From an uncultured Acidobacteriota bacterium (GTDB taxonomy: Bacteria > Acidobacteriota > Vicinamibacteria > Vicinamibacterales > UBA8438), in the NCBI GenBank assembly GCA_937888665.1, contig CALBET010000682.1:1-6839 (forward strand): a stretch of 6,839 bases of DNA. Reading direction: 5' to 3'. Positions within the stretch are counted from its first letter, which is position 1, and every line of letters starts with the position of its first letter. The notes beneath the pieces were generated by a model, which did not search any database, was not told the DNA's origin, and worked only from the letters and a program-made list of their open reading frames with translations. Both the position numbers and the translations under genes were made by a program. This document shows positions 6,381 through 6,839 of this stretch, piece after piece.

Positions 6381-6386
6381 ATCATA
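6381..6386 (-). promoter_or_regulatory. Candidate -10 box of the barrel gene
   Basis: The minus strand reads TATGAT, five of six matches to the consensus, within a short AT-rich patch in GC-rich surroundings. Transcription would start near 6374, leaving a leader of about 20 bases that contains the ribosome binding site. No good -35 is seen at 16-18 bases upstream (GCGGAC at best), so an activator or alternative sigma factor may be involved. Confidence 0.45.
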
Positions 6387-6471
6387 AAATGGCAGAACGC
6401 GCGTCCGCGACACCGCCCGGTCCGGGGCCGACACTCCGCTCCTGGAACGCGCTGGCCCCAGTCAGGCCGAA

Positions 6472-6480
6472 GGGGGGGGG
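6472..6480 (+). repeat. Nine-base G homopolymer
   Basis: Nine consecutive G lie in the 162-base spacer (6354-6515) between the terminal ORF and the barrel gene, about 119 bases upstream of the barrel start and about 85 bases beyond its -10 box. Such tracts slip during replication and can also be sequencing artefacts. The rest of the spacer shows nothing else beyond the promoter candidate. Confidence 0.8.
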
Positions 6481-6515
6481 CGTGGCGCAACGACGGGACC
6501 GGAGTGGGAGCGGCT

Positions 6516-6839
6516 CTACTCGCCGTTTGCCGCGCGGCTCGTTTCCTCGAGGACCTCGTCCGACCATCCGATTTCGTCGAACCACCGTCCCCCAATCTGC
6601 CTGGCCACGGGGAACGCTTGATTCGCGACATCGCCTGAAAACACGAAGTTGTTGCGCTTGAGGATCTCGTCTCCCAACTTTTCCAACTCCCGTGACCGCG
6701 CCCGCGGGTCGACGATGTCATCAGCCTCGTGCACGACGCCGATGAACTGCAACGCATCGTCGACTCTGTCGTTGAACGCCCGTGTCCAGCTTGTCGGCAG
6801 GTGACCCAGTTCGCTCTTGGCTTCCATGAGGCCTTTCAC
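6516..6839 (-). CDS. Hypothetical protein, possibly cut by the right edge
   Basis: This is an open frame of 107 codons up to the last base. I do not recognise the family. The first in-frame ATG is at 6827 (103 residues) with AAAGG four bases before it, which is a credible start. A GTG at 6839 sits on the window edge, and the frame may also continue beyond, so this could be the C-terminal part of a longer protein. The product is acidic and mostly helical in character, with no signal peptide or membrane segment. It has a WTRAFNDRVDDALQFI stretch near the N-terminus and a RQIGGRWFDEIGW stretch near the C-terminus. It lies on the same strand as the barrel gene, 162 bases upstream of it, but the barrel has its own promoter candidate, so one operon is uncertain. 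Confidence 0.55.
   Translation of the reverse strand: MKGLMEAKSELGHLPTSWTRAFNDRVDDALQFIGVVHEADDIVDPRARSRELEKLGDEILKRNNFVFSGDVANQAFPVARQIGGRWFDEIGWSDEVLEETSRAANGE

Noticed and set aside
6440..6475. GGCC-containing hairpin as terminator of the right-edge ORF
   Set aside because: The arms are only four bases and no T tract follows on the minus strand.

Overview
The window is GC-rich and shows strong antisense 'shadow' open frames, as expected at high GC. Its protein types are a class III nucleotide cyclase fused to an FHA domain, a Pro-rich linker, a carboxypeptidase-regulatory-like fold and an NTF2/SnoaL-like tail, a GAF-GAF-PAS cyclase, and a phenol-degradation-MetA-like outer-membrane barrel. 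Together they suggest a soil or sediment Gram-negative bacterium, most likely from the Acidobacteriota (Vicinamibacteria-like) or a nearby phylum. The lineage is an inference from protein style. That the organism is Gram-negative is better supported, by the outer-membrane protein.

Layout. Bases 1-1969 (minus strand, running off the left edge) encode most of a GAF-GAF-PAS-class III adenylate cyclase. It has no stop inside the window, so a search that requires complete open frames misses it, and the long plus-strand frames opposite it are spurious. Immediately upstream, overlapping its start by 11 bases, is a 107-residue coiled-coil protein built from an exact 36-residue repeat (1959-2282, minus). 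A 149-base divergent promoter region (2283-2431) separates this pair from a 701-residue plus-strand gene (2432-4537): FHA, class III cyclase, one membrane helix, Pro-rich stalk, beta-sandwich, NTF2-like domain. Bases 4538-4991 hold no intact gene. They contain a 166-base element with 19-base perfect inverted repeats ending in CTAG (MITE-like), then a frameshifted fragment of an IS630-family transposase. A minus-strand outer-membrane beta-barrel gene follows (4992-6353, GTG start with a strong ribosome binding site and a TATGAT -10 box). After a spacer with a nine-G tract comes an unrecognised minus-strand ORF reaching the right edge (6516-6839).

How the parts fit. The two cyclases face each other across one control region and carry different purine-specifying residues: Lys/Thr (class IIIb, the bicarbonate-responsive type) in the left one and Lys/Asp in the right one. 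The left cyclase has GAF domains with NKFDE-type motifs like those that bind cyclic nucleotides in cyanobacterial CyaB1/CyaB2. The locus therefore looks like a cAMP signalling hub in which a membrane-spanning, FHA-gated cyclase could feed a cAMP-sensing soluble cyclase, with the small coiled-coil protein as a co-translated partner. This circuit is inferred. The domains and residues are visible in the sequence.
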